Source: Prochilodus magdalenae
Lineage: Eukaryota; Chordata; Actinopteri; Characiformes; Prochilodontidae
Assembly (NCBI GenBank): GCA_024036415.1
Contig: JAMWET010000950.1
Coordinates: 973,001-1,037,000, forward strand
DNA: 64,000 bases
Direction: 5' to 3'
In this document: one piece after another, positions 10,871 to 23,800 of the stretch
Layout: every line of letters begins with the position of its first letter
Numbering within the stretch: the first letter of the stretch is position 1
The notes under the pieces: generated by a model
What the model was told of the DNA's origin: nothing
Seen by the model: only the letters and a program-made list of their open reading frames with translations
Database searches by the model: none
Made by a program: the position numbers and the translations under genes

Positions 10871-12782
10871 TTTTAGCTGCCCAGTGATGTCTATATAAAC
10901 CAGTTTATAACGTTTTCAAGCTGGTCTTAAAGCGGCCTGAACTTGCTGCTGTTGCTGAACCTGAGTTCTGCGTGCAGTTCAGCCTGCAAAGACCACACTC
11001 CCTGGTCATCTGAGTTAATTATGCATGTGGCCATCTGATGCCTCCTCAGCGGGAGTAGAAACTCTACTCTTCCAAAGAGGCTGAAACAAAGCTGATTCCT
11101 GCCATAACTAATTGCACCCACCGACCCCCCAATCATGAAGTCCAGGTAATATACTGGCACCAGTTTGTTACAGCTAGTAAATAATCACACTACATCATTG
11201 TTTACAGTTGCAGTATATTATGTAGTACAGAAGTTCAGAGGGCATTATGACTTTACTGAAACAGAGTCTTTACTGAAACCACAAATGCTGGATTCTCAAA
11301 ATAAGCTCTAAATAACTCCTGCTGGTGAATGTGTCTAACTAGCCATCACAGTCTTCATTAATGCACTGAATACATTAAAAGCGCAGTGCGTATATGCTCA
11401 TGACAGATTCTCCTTCCTCTCTAAAGTAGGCTCAGAAACTCAAACCCCTTCCATTTCCGATCTATTATTCAAGCAGCACAAGTAGAGCAAGTTCCACTGG
11501 CCCAGTTAGGCTAGGCTGTTCCTTGACCATGTCTACTGTGTAATAGCTTATAAAGTTGGCCCTTTCCTTGGTGTCTGTAGAGTTCAGCGTTTACATCATT
11601 ATGTGCTACGGGTTTTTATTAGTGTACAGTACACCATAGAGCATATTAGTGTCAAATCAAATCATTATATGGCTCACTTGAAAACATCTTCCATCCTTTA
11701 CATTATGTTAAAAAGTTATGACAAATGAACCATCAGAAATGATTAGTTTTTTATGTAAACTTGGTTATTTAAATAAACTAAATTCTACAGATTGTTCTTC
11801 AATGATTCTTTAATAAAAGAAATGATTAATTATTTTCATATACAAAAAAACAATTTCACCATGCAAAGAACAATTTAAGCATGCAATGGCTCTGTATATG
11901 AGAACAATTTCTTTTACCAAAGAACTTTTTAAGGGGTTAACATTTGGGCTTCGTAGACAGGATGCATGTGTGTGGTTGCTTTATTCGGGGCAACCCAACC
12001 TCTGGTCCTCAGGTCAGAAAACAAGCTAACGCCTTCAATGTCAAATCCGTATAGCAAATAGTAAATCATAAAGAGAGCCACGGCCCAGACCTCAGTAAGG
12101 TCTGCAGCTACAAGGCAACGCACAAATCCAAGGGCCATGGGGAAATACACAAACAGGTTGTATTTGATTTCATAAACTAACTGCAATGGTGTATAATGAG
12201 GTGGTTGAGCCAGGGAGAAGCAGGAGCTATGTGCACCGAGATCACATACTTCTATTCCTATACTGTGCTAATAAACCTGACTTCCTATCGTGAATACCAT
12301 TTTTGACGTAATATTTAATAAAGTAGTATTTGGTTTAGGATGCAGTACCTATGACTTCTTTCAGAACTTATTGAGAGTGGTTGGACATGAAATGCTCTAG
12401 TATTGTTCACTGTGGTAGGAATGTTTAAAATGCTCCCTTACAAAACATTATTACATTAAAGTTGTGGCTTGAGACATTGCTTCCCAATCGTTTAAAGCAG
12501 CTTTTGGCCTGAAACATGTTTTTACAGTTATTCTTGGTAGACATATACATCCAGGGAGATCAGAATTAGAATAATTACTAATTTACCATCAACAATATTA
12601 TAAAATAGAGTCATTGCAACTCCTGGCTCCTACCACTACAACTGTTGAGAAATCTAGAAGTCTGAGAGGATTTTCTGCAATACATAATTTCACATCAAAC
12701 ATCGTATTATTCTTTGGGACTATCATGTAAGCTGAGTTTCTGTAGTGTGGAACTGAACTGAAGTACAGGTCAACATACATAC

Positions 12783-13090
12783 ATCAGTCATAACATTAAA
12801 ACCACCTCCTATAACCACCACATCCATGTACTCACTGTCTGTTTTATCAGCTCTGCTTACTTAGGAGGAGCATTTTGAAATTCCACACATACAGACTGTA
12901 GTCCATCAGATTCTGCTACCTTTTACCCTGTTCTTCAAAAGTCAGGACCCCCCAGGACCATCACAAAGCAGGTATTATTTGAGTGGTGGGTCATTCTCAG
13001 GACTCACTGTCCACTCTATTAGACATTCCTACATTGCTGCTCCACTTTGTAAATGTACAGTCAGAGATGATAGGTTATCTCCTGCTGCAG
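12783..13090 (-). repeat. Dispersed repeat ending in TTTTAATGTTATGACTGATG (minus strand)
   Basis: On the minus strand this runs from about 13090 and ends GGTGGTTTTAATGTTATGAC, a 3' end very common in teleost interspersed repeats. Inside are GACTACAGTCTGTATGTGTG and a GAGCTGATAAAACAGACAGT segment. A fragment of the same family lies at 7288-7365. Its class (DNA element or retroelement) was not determined. Confidence 0.55.
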
Positions 13091-13904
13091 TGCTGGTCAT
13101 CCTCTAGTCCTTCATCAGTAACAAAACACACACTTCCTGTTTTACATGACTTTCCTCTGTAGGGTTGATTGTACGACGTGAAAGTGACAAACGTGAGCAC
13201 ATTACGAGTCCCTCTAATAAGGGCATTTCCTGTTTTTGACAATGCCTTAGGAAGGCCAGCCTGCATGACACTTATGCATGCATCTCCTGTTAGTGTCACT
13301 GATGTGAAAGGCTAAAAAACTCCGCCTCTTGCATGGACTGATTAAAACCCTGAGGACTGTTAGGAGTACAACAACACTGAAACGTATGAAAGCCTCACCA
13401 AAATAAGAACATTTCTGTTTTATACTTCTCACCTCTCGCATGTGATTCCCCAAATTCTCAAATGGGTCACAATCAATGAGAAATGTGAGCTCGTTTTGTT
13501 TCAAAAGAGAAAAAAAGCTTTATTAGTGAGGGCTTTGACTCAGTGACATAACTGGGATCTTATGGGCCCTAAATTAAAAGGGCAATACCTGCAAACACAA
13601 ATTAAATTCAAATGAACAAAAAATGCCAATGTGATCCACTTGTTTACTTGTTATAGCTATGGCTAAGCCAGGCAAATGCCCTAGGGGGTAAGGTGTTGTA
13701 GCTACTTATGGGTCCAAGGTGTAAAATTACATTGATCCAAAGTGGCCCAGGTAAAGATATTGGGGGCCTAATCTCCACTATTTGCTCTTCAATAGGTCAA
13801 ACTGGCAACTTAAATTCTTAGAGTGCTTATTTAAATAACATAAAATAGGAAGCAGGAGGCAATTAGCTCTAGCACAAGGAGTTATGACATGTTACTTCTG
13901 TATA

Positions 13905-13984
13905 GTTTGTATACCTGCTACTGGATGCCTTGAATTTCCCTCTGGGATCAATAAAGTATCTATCTATCTATCTATCTATCTATC
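13905..13984 (+). mobile_element. 3' end of a non-LTR retroelement with (TCTA)n tail
   Basis: CTTGAATTTCCCTCTGGGAT followed by CAATAAAGTATC and seven TCTA-type units is the recurrent 3' terminus of fish LINE/SINE copies, in which the microsatellite grows from the element's tail. The upstream body is too short or decayed to classify. Confidence 0.6.
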
Positions 13985-14116
13985 TTAATACAGGTGTAGC
14001 ACAGCATTTAGGTGCAGCACTACCATCAAGAAGTTGATGATGGATTAGCAGTGGGACATGGGAAAGACAAATGTTTCCTGAGCTGATAAGGAAGAGGTAC
14101 AAAACAACACAAGAAG

Positions 14117-14200
14117 CCCTGTGCCCTGAGGGCAGCTGTTCTAAAAATATTATAATATTCCCTAAATATCAAGGAAAACGTGTTTTATACAATTTTAAAG
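14117..14200 (+). repeat. Dispersed repeat, copy 1
   Basis: GTGCCCTGAGGGCAGCTGTT, then AATATTATAATATTCCCTAA and AAGGAAAACGTGTTTTATAC. The same order of motifs occurs about 1.86 kb away at 15981-16060. The element type is unknown. Confidence 0.5.
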
Positions 14201-14882
14201 AACCTTGTTTAACTGTATAGATTTTGCATTATCTTTTATTGTAGATTTTACCAGAAACGCACAAATAGGTGTAATTATTATTGACAACATCCATTAAAAT
14301 ACTTTTTTATCCTTTATGATTATTATACTTCTACATTATCCATGTTATGTAATATTCTTTTCCTACTTTTGATGGAAGTTAATCTTTTATTCATTATTCG
14401 AGAGTTGCAGTAATTGTGTTATTAATTGAGCCTGATGGGAAAATGTATCTCACTTGGTCTTTAGAAAAAACATATAATTGCATAAATTCTTCTTTAAAAA
14501 CATTGACACATTTGAGTTGCATTTGCATTACACTGACCCATCATCAGTGACATCACTGTATACTTCACCTGCATATAGAAACATGCATTCAGAATTGAAT
14601 GTGAATGAAGAAATGAATGAATAGATGCACTGCGCCCTCTGAACCACACATCTGGAATTTGCTGCGGCTGGAAATTTTTGGAAAATCCGCACACCTTGTT
14701 AAGGATCTGCTGTATTGTGCACGAGGTTTATAGTTTTTTTTGTCTTTTGCCCTTTGCTCTGCCCCCATGCCCTCACACAGAAGGTCCCCGAACAGACCGT
14801 CCTCAACCTCCTGTTTCTCATTTTCCTCTGAGCCAGCCATGCTAGATCACACTGTTCATAACAAGGACTCAGTCGGGACGCA

Positions 14883-17800
14883 ATGAAGCCAACAGAATGT
14901 TCTATGCTGGTTCCTCTTCTCTCTCTAGTTCTTTGCACAGTCAGCCTAGATCCCAGCCAGATACAAGGTAAGACATGACAATATTGTTGTTCGATGCCAA
15001 AAACATAAAATCATATATCTCCAAAAAAATCTAAATAATAACTTTGAAGGTGAAGGCAAAAAGAATTCCTAACTATTATGGCAGGTTAATGGGAGATTTT
15101 ATTCTACTGGTCATTGCATTTCTGTAGCAGAGAAAAATACAACTATGAAACATTTCAGATGTGTTTTTTTTTTCCAGGTTTTATTTTTTATTTATGTTTT
15201 ATTTATGCCATGTGTTGCATGATCTCATTTGTGAAATTATTTATATAGTTTACCCAGAAGATGGTGGAATATCTGGAGTTTTTATGGCCATGCTAAAGAC
15301 TGCAGCCAAACAGTACAGCTTCAATGCCACTACAGCCGCAGAGGTGTGCACTTCTCTCAGTGTTAGAATAGCTACCATGACTGAAGTGAAGATGGCACAG
15401 AGAAACGGCTTACAGACATGCAGGTATTGTAAGCATGTATTGCATAGTATCGCATGAGAAATGGCACAGAAAGATTTTTTTAGAAGAGGTTTATGCTTTT
15501 TTATAAAAACATGGATGGAAAGCTGAATGTAAAACGCTGGCATGCTTACTGCAACTCTCTGTAAAGCAAATATGCATACTTCACATTTTAAACATCTATA
15601 TATGCTACAGAGGAGCAGCATAGTCAAATGTAACAATGAATGGTGTTTATATGAATGATATACACATGTATTATAGGTATGGTTGGATTAAGGAGAAACT
15701 TGCTGTTATTCCTCGAGTTGAGGCAAACGAGAAGTGCGGTCAAAACAATGTTGGAGTCATTTCTTGGCCTGCTTCTACCAGCAAGCTGTTTGAAGTGTTT
15801 TGCTTCAATTCAACAGGTATATTATTATTATTATTATTATTGTTGTTGTTGTTGTTGTTGTTGTTGTTATTATTATTATTATTTTATTCTGTAACTCATC
15901 TGTTGCAAATGAATAAAAGCTGTGAACATACCGTATGAAATACATAATTAAAACATATTTAATTAATAAATTGAACAATGTGCCCTGAGGGCTGCAGTTG
16001 TGAGGCTGTGATATTATTCCTTAGATATATTAAGGAAAACCTAATTTACACAGTGTTCCACTTTTACTAGAAGCAGTCAGGCAGTCTGATTATGTTCAGT
16101 GTTTGAATGTAGTTTCTTTGCATTAGCACCAGAGCACATTAATGCCATGCTAACAAACACTAGAAGTCAATTATCACCCAAACCTTTTCCAAAAATACAT
16201 CCCCAAAACTTCTCTCAGCTTACTCAAACCACATCCAACTAATCAATTGAAGTTGTGCAAAATTGTTGATGTGGTTTAGGATACGGTGCAACTTACAGCT
16301 AAACAAAGTCTGTAGCCATTTCTTAATGATCTCAATAAACATAAACATGGTTTGAGATAAATTGGGTGGATGTGTTTACAAAAATGGCATTGGTGATGTT
16401 TGATGTCAAGTGTTTGCTAGGTGCAATACAAACGCAGTGTTTTTCTAATGTTAGGTATGTATGCTAATATTGTCTGCAGGTCAAACCGAAGTGACGACAG
16501 TCACCACTCCAAGAAAAACAACAGCAGCTGACTGGACCTCTCAAGATAAAACAACTTCCTCATCGCTCATTCACTCGACTCTCTTCCTCTCTCCCTCCCC
16601 ATCCATTTCCTCTGATTTCAGCACCTCTGTATCATCCACATTCTTATCATCCACTGTCAGTCGTGCAGCTACAAGAAGCCCTCATTCACTCTCAACCTCT
16701 ATTGCTCAGCACCCACTCTCCACTTCCTCCTCTTCTGCTACGTCCTTCTCCTCTACCATTCTTCCCACACATCCGTTCACCTTCTCTTCCCCTCTAAGCA
16801 CCCTGTCTAATCAAACAGGACAGCCAACACAACTCCCACTCAAGTCATCCTTTGGAGGTTAAGTTCAATAACCGTTCAAATCATATTTAATTCATATGTG
16901 CTGAGTTCATGCTTAAAGGGCCCATATCTTTGTGTCACCACTTTCCAATCTGATTTTGTTACCGTGCCTGTCTTGTATCTCATTCCCTTCTTAAAGCAAC
17001 ATATCTGTAACCATTACACCCTAAAATAACAGCTTCATAATTATTTTGATGGATGTATATAATAGGGAGAACAGTATCTCTATCACTGCCACTTTGGGCC
17101 CAGAATACCTGCCAAGGCACTATATAATGTTGGAGATGCGGGCACAAGACCTCTCACAAGAATATACGACACCACATCACAAACCAATAACTATGGATCT
17201 TCAGCTTAGCTCTGAGAAGAGGCCAGCATGGACATCATGGCGGAGGGTGAAAAGATTAAGGAAGATATAATGAAGATGAAAGTCAGAAAGAAATAAGAGG
17301 AAGTGACTAAGCAAGTGGCTAGGCAAGAATAAATTACACACTGATTTTTACTCGCTGGTGAAAGCCAAAAGAGATGAAAGCATGCACAACAGGCACACAC
17401 AGTCCAGACAACATGAGAAAGGGACTCATGTTGTCTTTGTTGGTACTGTGCCGAATTTCAACTCCTTGGCAGAATCTGATTCACCTTCATGTTGTGAATT
17501 ATATTCTGCAACTGTAGGGGGACCCCAAGAGCTAGCAGTAGACCAATTGTTGCATAACACTGCTTTAAAGCTTCGACATGACTGGGCAGGGCTAAAGTGC
17601 CCAGCATAGATGGCCACATGTAAACATGTTGTGCCATTACAAAATCATTGAACCCAGATGAGCTATTTAACATTTTTGAAAGCTACATATTACGCCAAAT
17701 TCTATTTTACCATGACGTGAATATATTTGTAGGTATAGTGTGCAAAGGTTTGGAAGGCCCTGGTCGTTTTGCACACTTTGTTGATTTTCTAACTGAAACT

Positions 17801-18326
17801 ATGTAAACACATGCATGTTTCAAAGCACACTTGTTTAATTTTGGGTTGGGGTTGTTAGAAAAACAACCAAACATGTAATTTGACCTTTATTTGACCATGT
17901 TTCATATTCCTGAATGTATGTTGAAAAGCACTGACCATTTGTTTGTCTCTGCAGAAGTTCCTACTGCATGTGTCATTATTGCAGTTATGCTGATCTTGAT
18001 GGCAGCTGCAGGGGCAGTTTGGTATTTTAAGATGTACGTATGGATATGCAGAATATGTTCTAGTTGTCACATACTCTGTTTCCAAACTTATTGCTGTGAT
18101 CAAACAGCAGAAATAGCCCACACTTCACTGCCTGATGTTCACTATGTGTCTTTTCTCTTTTAGTAAACGAGCACACCGTCTTTCTGTGTGGGTCAGAATC
18201 CGACACAAGGATGCTGTAGAAACTGAGATGCGGAGACACGTAGACCAGCAGTGTTCCAGTAAAAAGAAAGGGAAGAGCAACTCATCAGATGATATAATTC
18301 TCCAGCTAGAAGAAGACACAGAGTAG
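14883..18326 (+). CDS. lyve1: LYVE1, lymphatic vessel hyaluronan receptor
   Basis: Six coding exons: 14883-14967, 15249-15423, 15677-15816, 16480-16857, 17955-18033 and 18164-18326. Their lengths sum to 1020 bases, giving 339 residues. This is close to human LYVE1 (322), also with six exons. Residues 1 to about 20 are a signal peptide (SMLVPLLSLVLC). Residues 30 to about 133 form the Link domain that binds hyaluronan: YSFNATTAAEVC, QTCRYGWI, EKCGQNNVGV and FEVFCFN give four cysteines. Exon 4 encodes a 126-residue Ser/Thr-rich, probably O-glycosylated stalk. Exon 5 is the membrane span (VIIAVMLILMAAAGAVWYF). Exon 6 is a basic cytoplasmic tail with SKKKGKSNSSDD. CD44 is the close alternative, but length, exon number and the rnf141/ampd3 neighbours favour lyve1. 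Poly(A) signal at 18503. Confidence 0.9.
15820..15884. repeat. Compound (ATT)n(GTT)n(ATT)n microsatellite next to a splice donor
   Basis: ATT units, then about nine TGT units, then ATT again. It starts a few bases after the lyve1 exon 3 donor at 15817. Confidence 0.9.
15981..16060 (+). repeat. Dispersed repeat, copy 2 (see 14117-14200)
   Basis: GTGCCCTGAGGGCTGCAGTT, then GATATTATTCCTTAGATATA and AAGGAAAACCTAATTTACAC. Motifs are in the same order and spacing as at 14117. It lies in intron 3 of lyve1. Confidence 0.5.
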
Positions 18327-18502
18327 GACCTTCTGGGCTGATGCTTCTGTCATCAGTTAACGTAAAAGCTGTTGTGAACTGTAAAGGCTGTAAATAGGCT
18401 GTTCATTATTATGTGTAGATGAGTCTGTTCCAGTGCCAGTTTTTGTTGTTGCTTAATCAATGCCTTTTTAAAGCCCCTTTTTTTTAAATGAATGTGCTCA
18501 AA

Positions 18503-18508
18503 AATAAA
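18503..18508 (+). terminator. Poly(A) signal of lyve1
   Basis: AATAAA 177 bases after the stop, with a GT-rich stretch following at about 18520. Confidence 0.65.
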
Positions 18509-18509
18509 G

Positions 18510-20030
18510 CAATAACAAGTGCTACATTTGTTAGACTTTATTATTTCTCACTTAAATGTCTAATGTATGTGGTTTATGTTTCATATGTGCAATTTGTAGA
18601 CCTTTATAAAACAAATCCTAGACTGACAGTTGTTTATATGGCAGTGTTGTAAATGTGAGCAATGTATTTAACTTTACATGCACAGACTTACTAAAGACAC
18701 TGACAATGAAATACATATATACCATCATCAAAATAATAGTTGCAGCCAGAAGAAAATGTCATGTCCGTTCTCGTAACGGACGAGAATGAAACTTGAATCA
18801 TTCGTATGCCTCACAATGTCAAGCCTAGCCCCCAAGTTTCATTCTTTCAGGGTGCAGCGATTTGTGAAGCCATTCATTTGATGCTGAGTGTATTTTTCAG
18901 AGCAACACACATCCTTTTGTAACTCAAGCTTGTTGTCCTCTTTATGCTATTCTAAAGTACATACAAATAAGGCATACACTACTTGTTGAACATCAGTTAA
19001 GTTTTAGAGAAATACATGTGACCTATCAGTGACAGGATCTGGACTAATGACTGCAAAGGGAGTAAAATGCAAACAGAAAAGAAATAAATATATGAAAGTA
19101 ACAGTAAAAAACAAAACAAAGACATAAGGGCAATTGAAATGTTTGTTGTAAAATCTGTTTCCTACTTTACTGTAAAGCATTCACATATGTATGTAAAATC
19201 AAACTTTACAGTGTCTCTAAGAAATTTTGTTAAAGAAAAATGAGGTTCAAATCCAAACAAGGGAGCTGTGAAAGTAGCCAGCAATTATGTTGTCTCAGAT
19301 TGAAGATGTTTAAATAGCCTGCCACTGTGACCTATTTTTTGTGCATGTGTACATAAATATACTTATATTAATACATATAATATAAGACTAATATTTCCTC
19401 TACCTCAGTACAGGCCCACAAATCACTAGAGGGTACGACCACTGGTGGGCAGCACACCATAAGTTAAGAAACCCTATTTACAGGGCCCCACTATAAATGA
19501 GACCTGCCCCTGCATAGATAAAAGACATTAAAAAAACATTTACATGAATTTGTCTTTCGAATGAGATTTTTTGCTATGAAAATGTTGTTAGCTAAGCTAT
19601 TGCTCCCCCACCCTTTTTTAAAGATGGGTTTCAGATGCTATCTCCTGTTTTCTTTTACACTTGGATGCGCCATTATGATTTGATACAGGCCTTTATTATT
19701 TTAAGATTCAAACTGGACCTGTTTAGATGCATACTTGATTTAATCAGCTAAGCCCTTAATGATAATCTTGTATCTTATTAAAGAAAACAAGTCTTGCATG
19801 AGTCTTATTAGTTATAAAAGTTATACCATTCATAGGGCACCAACAAAGCGACGCTATGAAATAAATAAGAGCACTTGCATTGCTTTCCTTGAGCAACATG
19901 ATCAGTCCTGTGAGTAAACTACTCTAAGTCAATGTATCTGGCAAACTCAAGTGCGGAGTTCAGGCGTTACGTCATCATTGAGCGTCAATGTTTGGTAATT
20001 AGCTAGCAGGTTGGCTAAGATAGCTGTTCC
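18510..20030. other. Intergenic region lyve1 - rnf141
   Basis: AT-rich with no exon or mobile element recognised. Its right end should carry the rnf141 promoter. Confidence 0.5.
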
Positions 20031-20091
20031 ACGCACACTTTCAGAGTGACTTAATCTGCAGTATTTTCTTGGATTAAACACATGACAGCAG

Positions 20092-20816
20092 GTATGTTAT
20101 AAAGTACATGCGTCCTGGTGTCCCCTGTATATGGTGCAGGAAGCTACAGTCTAACTGTCCGTTATATTTATTATTCTGTTGATGTCGGTTTATATCAGTT
20201 CATTCTCCTGTTTTGCTTGCTAGCTGATATGTTAGCCTGCTTGTTTTCAGTCAGTGCGGGTTATGAAATAATGTATTTTTGCTTTTAGTTTTAGAGCTTT
20301 TCAGTTCATAGTTTCGTTCGGCTGTTTGTGTTCATGATGTGTAGGTAGTAGTGTAATGTCCGTTTCAAGCCCGTCGCTGGTCTGGCTGGTCTGAATGATG
20401 ATGTTAGTCTCCAACTAAACAGTTGCAGTAGCTGAGTAACTGTAACTCTGAGGTGGAGCATTAGTCTTAACTCATTACGCAGTTATCTTGGTGCTTCTTC
20501 AGCTCCTTCCTGTGTGTGTTGCTCTGCTTTGTTTATTGCTACTGTCTAAAGGATGTACTGTGGGGGTCTGTTATGACCAAATGGTAGTGAGTATTATATA
20601 ACCACAGTGAAACCCCAACTGACACTGTAGTTCTAAGATACAGGTGCCTTATCTTGGAACTACTGTTTTATGTTTTTTATATATATCACATTTTCATTTT
20701 GACAGATATGTGCTTCCCTTCAAATCAAGATTGAGAAAACATTTCCAGCCTTGACAGGTTTGACATAAACCCTTGTATAATTTTCCCCCCTTTCTGTTTC
20801 TCCTTTTACCCCGCAG
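20092..20816 (+). other. 5' UTR intron of rnf141
   Basis: A donor ACAGCAG|GTATG at 20091/20092 and a strong acceptor with a long pyrimidine tract, TTTTACCCCGCAG|GGCC, at 20816/20817 suggest a non-coding first exon ending at 20091. The coding exon is 61 bases of leader plus the ATG at 20878. The transcription start is probably just upstream of about 20040. Inferred only from splice signals. Confidence 0.5.
20624..20666. repeat. Short perfect-looking hairpin in the rnf141 5' intron
   Basis: ACTGTAGTTCTAAGATA (20624-20640) pairs with TATCTTGGAACTACTGT (20650-20666) at 15 of 17 positions around a 9-base loop. It is shorter than a usual miRNA precursor. Confidence 0.5.
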
Positions 20817-20877
20817 GGCCTTGAGCACTGAATGAGGTCTAGTGTTCTCTGGGTGTGGGCCTCCACGTGGTGCTGAG

Positions 20878-23800
20878 ATGGGCCAGCAGATCTCAGGCCA
20901 GTCAGTGATCAGCAAGCTACCGGAGAAGCTGGTCAAGCATGCTGGACTAGTGCGGGACAGCGGCTACCTCACCTATGAGGAGTTCCTGGGCAGAGTAGCA
21001 GAACTTAATGAGGTGTAAGCGGAAATTCCCGAGAACATTATTTGTATAAGCTCACCGAGTCTCAAATTAAACACCGTCTCTCAAATGAATCCGGCTGTCC
21101 TTTTTAAACTTGTGTTCAGATGTGCTATCAGCACGTGATCACTTGCTGAAATTGCTGTGTTCTATGAGTCATATGTCCTTGGCATGCCTGGTGCATGATT
21201 ACCTTTCATTTATTTTGTTCTTATAATAAGTTAAATCACTTCTGTATTTAAAGGGTTTGATGAGTAGGTGAAGAATTATATGCAATTTGTAGGACTGGAT
21301 TTAAAAGCTAAAGAACTATACAATACATATAATCCTCCTGTGCATCACAAAGATCCTGTCAGCATTTAAGTTAGTGCTGCAATATGTTCATTTTTTTTTC
21401 TCCCTTCAAAATAAAATTATTTTAGAAATAATGGATATTGTTCAGAAGTTAAATCACAAACCTTTTTGATTTCGGCAGAACTGCTAAGCTGGCGGCTGGC
21501 CAACAGAAGCATCTTCTTTTTGAAGTTCAGCCGGGATCTGATGCATCTGCTCTGTGGAAAGTGGCTGTGAGGATAGTATGCACTAAGGTAAAGTTACTTT
21601 GTATACAAGAAACTGATTATTCAGCTGTCTGTTCTTCATTCTGTGCTAAAATCTACGGTCCTTAATGACTACTGACATTTGCAAAATGTATAAACTAACA
21701 ATGATTTTTTTTTTTTTCTGCATAATTAAATGTTTAAGTTACACAAATAAGTTACAAACTTATTTAGAGTTGCTTTGTGTGAAATGCCTTATGATACTTT
21801 ATGCATTTTGCTTTATGATACAGTGAGGAAAATAAGTATTTGAACACCCTGCGACTTTGCAGGTTCTCCCACTTAGAAAACATGGAGGGGTCTGAAATTT
21901 TCATCTTAGGTGCATGTCCACTGTGAGAGACATAATCTAAAAAAAAAAAACCTGGAAATCACGATGTATGATTTTTTAATAATTTATTTGTGTGTTACTG
22001 CTGCAAATAAGTATTTGAACACCTGTAAAAATCAATGTTAATATTGGGTACAGTAGCCTTTGTTTGCAATTACCGAAGTCAAACGTTTCCCGTAGATTTT
22101 CACCAGGTCTGCACACACTGCAGCAGGGATTTTGGCACATTCCTCCACACAGATCTTCTCCAGATCAACCAGGTTTCTGGGCTGTCACTGAGAAACACGG
22201 AGTTTGAGCTCCCTCCAAAGATTTTCTATAGGGTTTAGGTCTGGAGACTGGCTAGGCCACTCCAGAACCTTGATATGCTTCTTACGGAGCCGCTCCTTGG
22301 TTATCCTGGCTGTGTGCTTTGGGTCATTGTCATGTTGGAAGACCCAGCCACGACCCATCTTCAATGCTCTAACTGAGGGAAGAAGGTTGTTCTCCAAAAT
22401 CTCGCAATACATGGCCCCGATCATCGTCTCCTTAATACAGTGCAGTCGTCCTGTCCCATGTGCAGAAAAACACCCCCACAGCATGATGCTTCCACCCGTG
22501 TAGTTCTGGGCTGATTCCTCACCTTTCTTAGGATCATTGATACGCCACAAGGTGAGGTCTTGCGCGGAGCCCCAATCCGAGGGAGATTGACAGTCATGTG
22601 TAGCTTCTTCCGTTTTCTAATAATTGCTCCAACAGTTGATCTTTTTTCACCAAGCTGCTTGGCAATTGCCCCGTAGCCCTTTCCAGCCTTGTGGAGGTCA
22701 ACAATTTTGTCTCTGGTGTCTTTGGACAGATCTTTGGTCTTAGTAGTTAGAGTCTTACTGATTGTGTGGGATGGACAGGTGTCTTATGCAGCTAAGGACC
22801 TCAAACAGGTGCTTCTAATTTAGAATAATAAGTGAAGTGGAGGTGGAGTTTTTAGAGGCGGACTAACAGGTCTTTGAGGGCCAGAATTTTTGCTGATTGG
22901 CAGGTGTTCAAATACTTATTTGCAGCAGTAACACACAAATAAATTATTAAAAAATCATACATAGTGATTTCCAGGTTTTTTTTTAGATTATGTCTCTCAC
23001 AGTGGACATGCACCTAAGATGAAAATTTCAGATCCCTCCATGATTTCTAAGTGGGAGAACTTGCAAAGTCGCAGGGTGTTTGCATTTTTAATGCGGTGTT
23101 GTACTGAAAATAAGGTTGTAATAAAAAGCGTTTTCAGGTTTATCTCTGTTTTACCATTTTAACTTTAATAAATAGGTCTGTTTGTGACTTGTCTGTGTGA
23201 CTGGTTCTTGTCGTCATCGCTGTAAAGAAATCTGAATCTACGTGTTTCTCTATAATAAACTGTTTCATGTAAAACCACTCTGAGTGAGTTCTCTGGAATT
23301 CTCTTTCTTTAATGTTATAATGTGTTGTGTTTTTGCTGTTGTCAGTGTATTTGTTAGCTTTTGAATTAAGGAAATTTTTTCTTTGGTCTGTTTAATTACA
23401 GATTAATAAAGAGGATGGTTTGGTGGAGGCCTCACGTATTATGAACCTTTACCAGTTCATCCAGCTTTACAGAGACATCACTAGCCAAGCTTCTGAAGTG
23501 CTAGCAACAGAAGACGCTGCTGAGGGCTCATCCGAACAGCTTCCCTCTGCACAGTCCTGTCAGGCCAGCATGTGGATGGGCAGGTAATGCAAAAATAGCA
23601 AACTGCCACGTGGTATACAAGGCAGTAGTAGAGATGCAGCTTTTGCATATTGATAACAATATGGAAAGCATGAGTGTTGGATGATGCAGAAAGTGATCGG
23701 ACATTAATCTTTTAAAAATAGCCTTTTTAGTACAAGCATTTTCCTTAAAAGAATGGTTTGGCAAAAAATTATTACACATCTACACAGATTTTTCAAATGT

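Larger units (their letters stand above)
10871..14882. other. Intergenic region between the divergent coiled-coil gene and lyve1
   Basis: About 4 kb with no credible exon. It should hold the 5' ends and promoters of both flanking genes, but no clear TATA box was recognised. It contains several old repeat fragments, listed separately. Confidence 0.6.

Noticed and set aside
20624..20666. Hairpin as a microRNA precursor
   Set aside because: A stem of 17 pairs and 9-base loop is shorter than animal precursors need; kept only as a hairpin.
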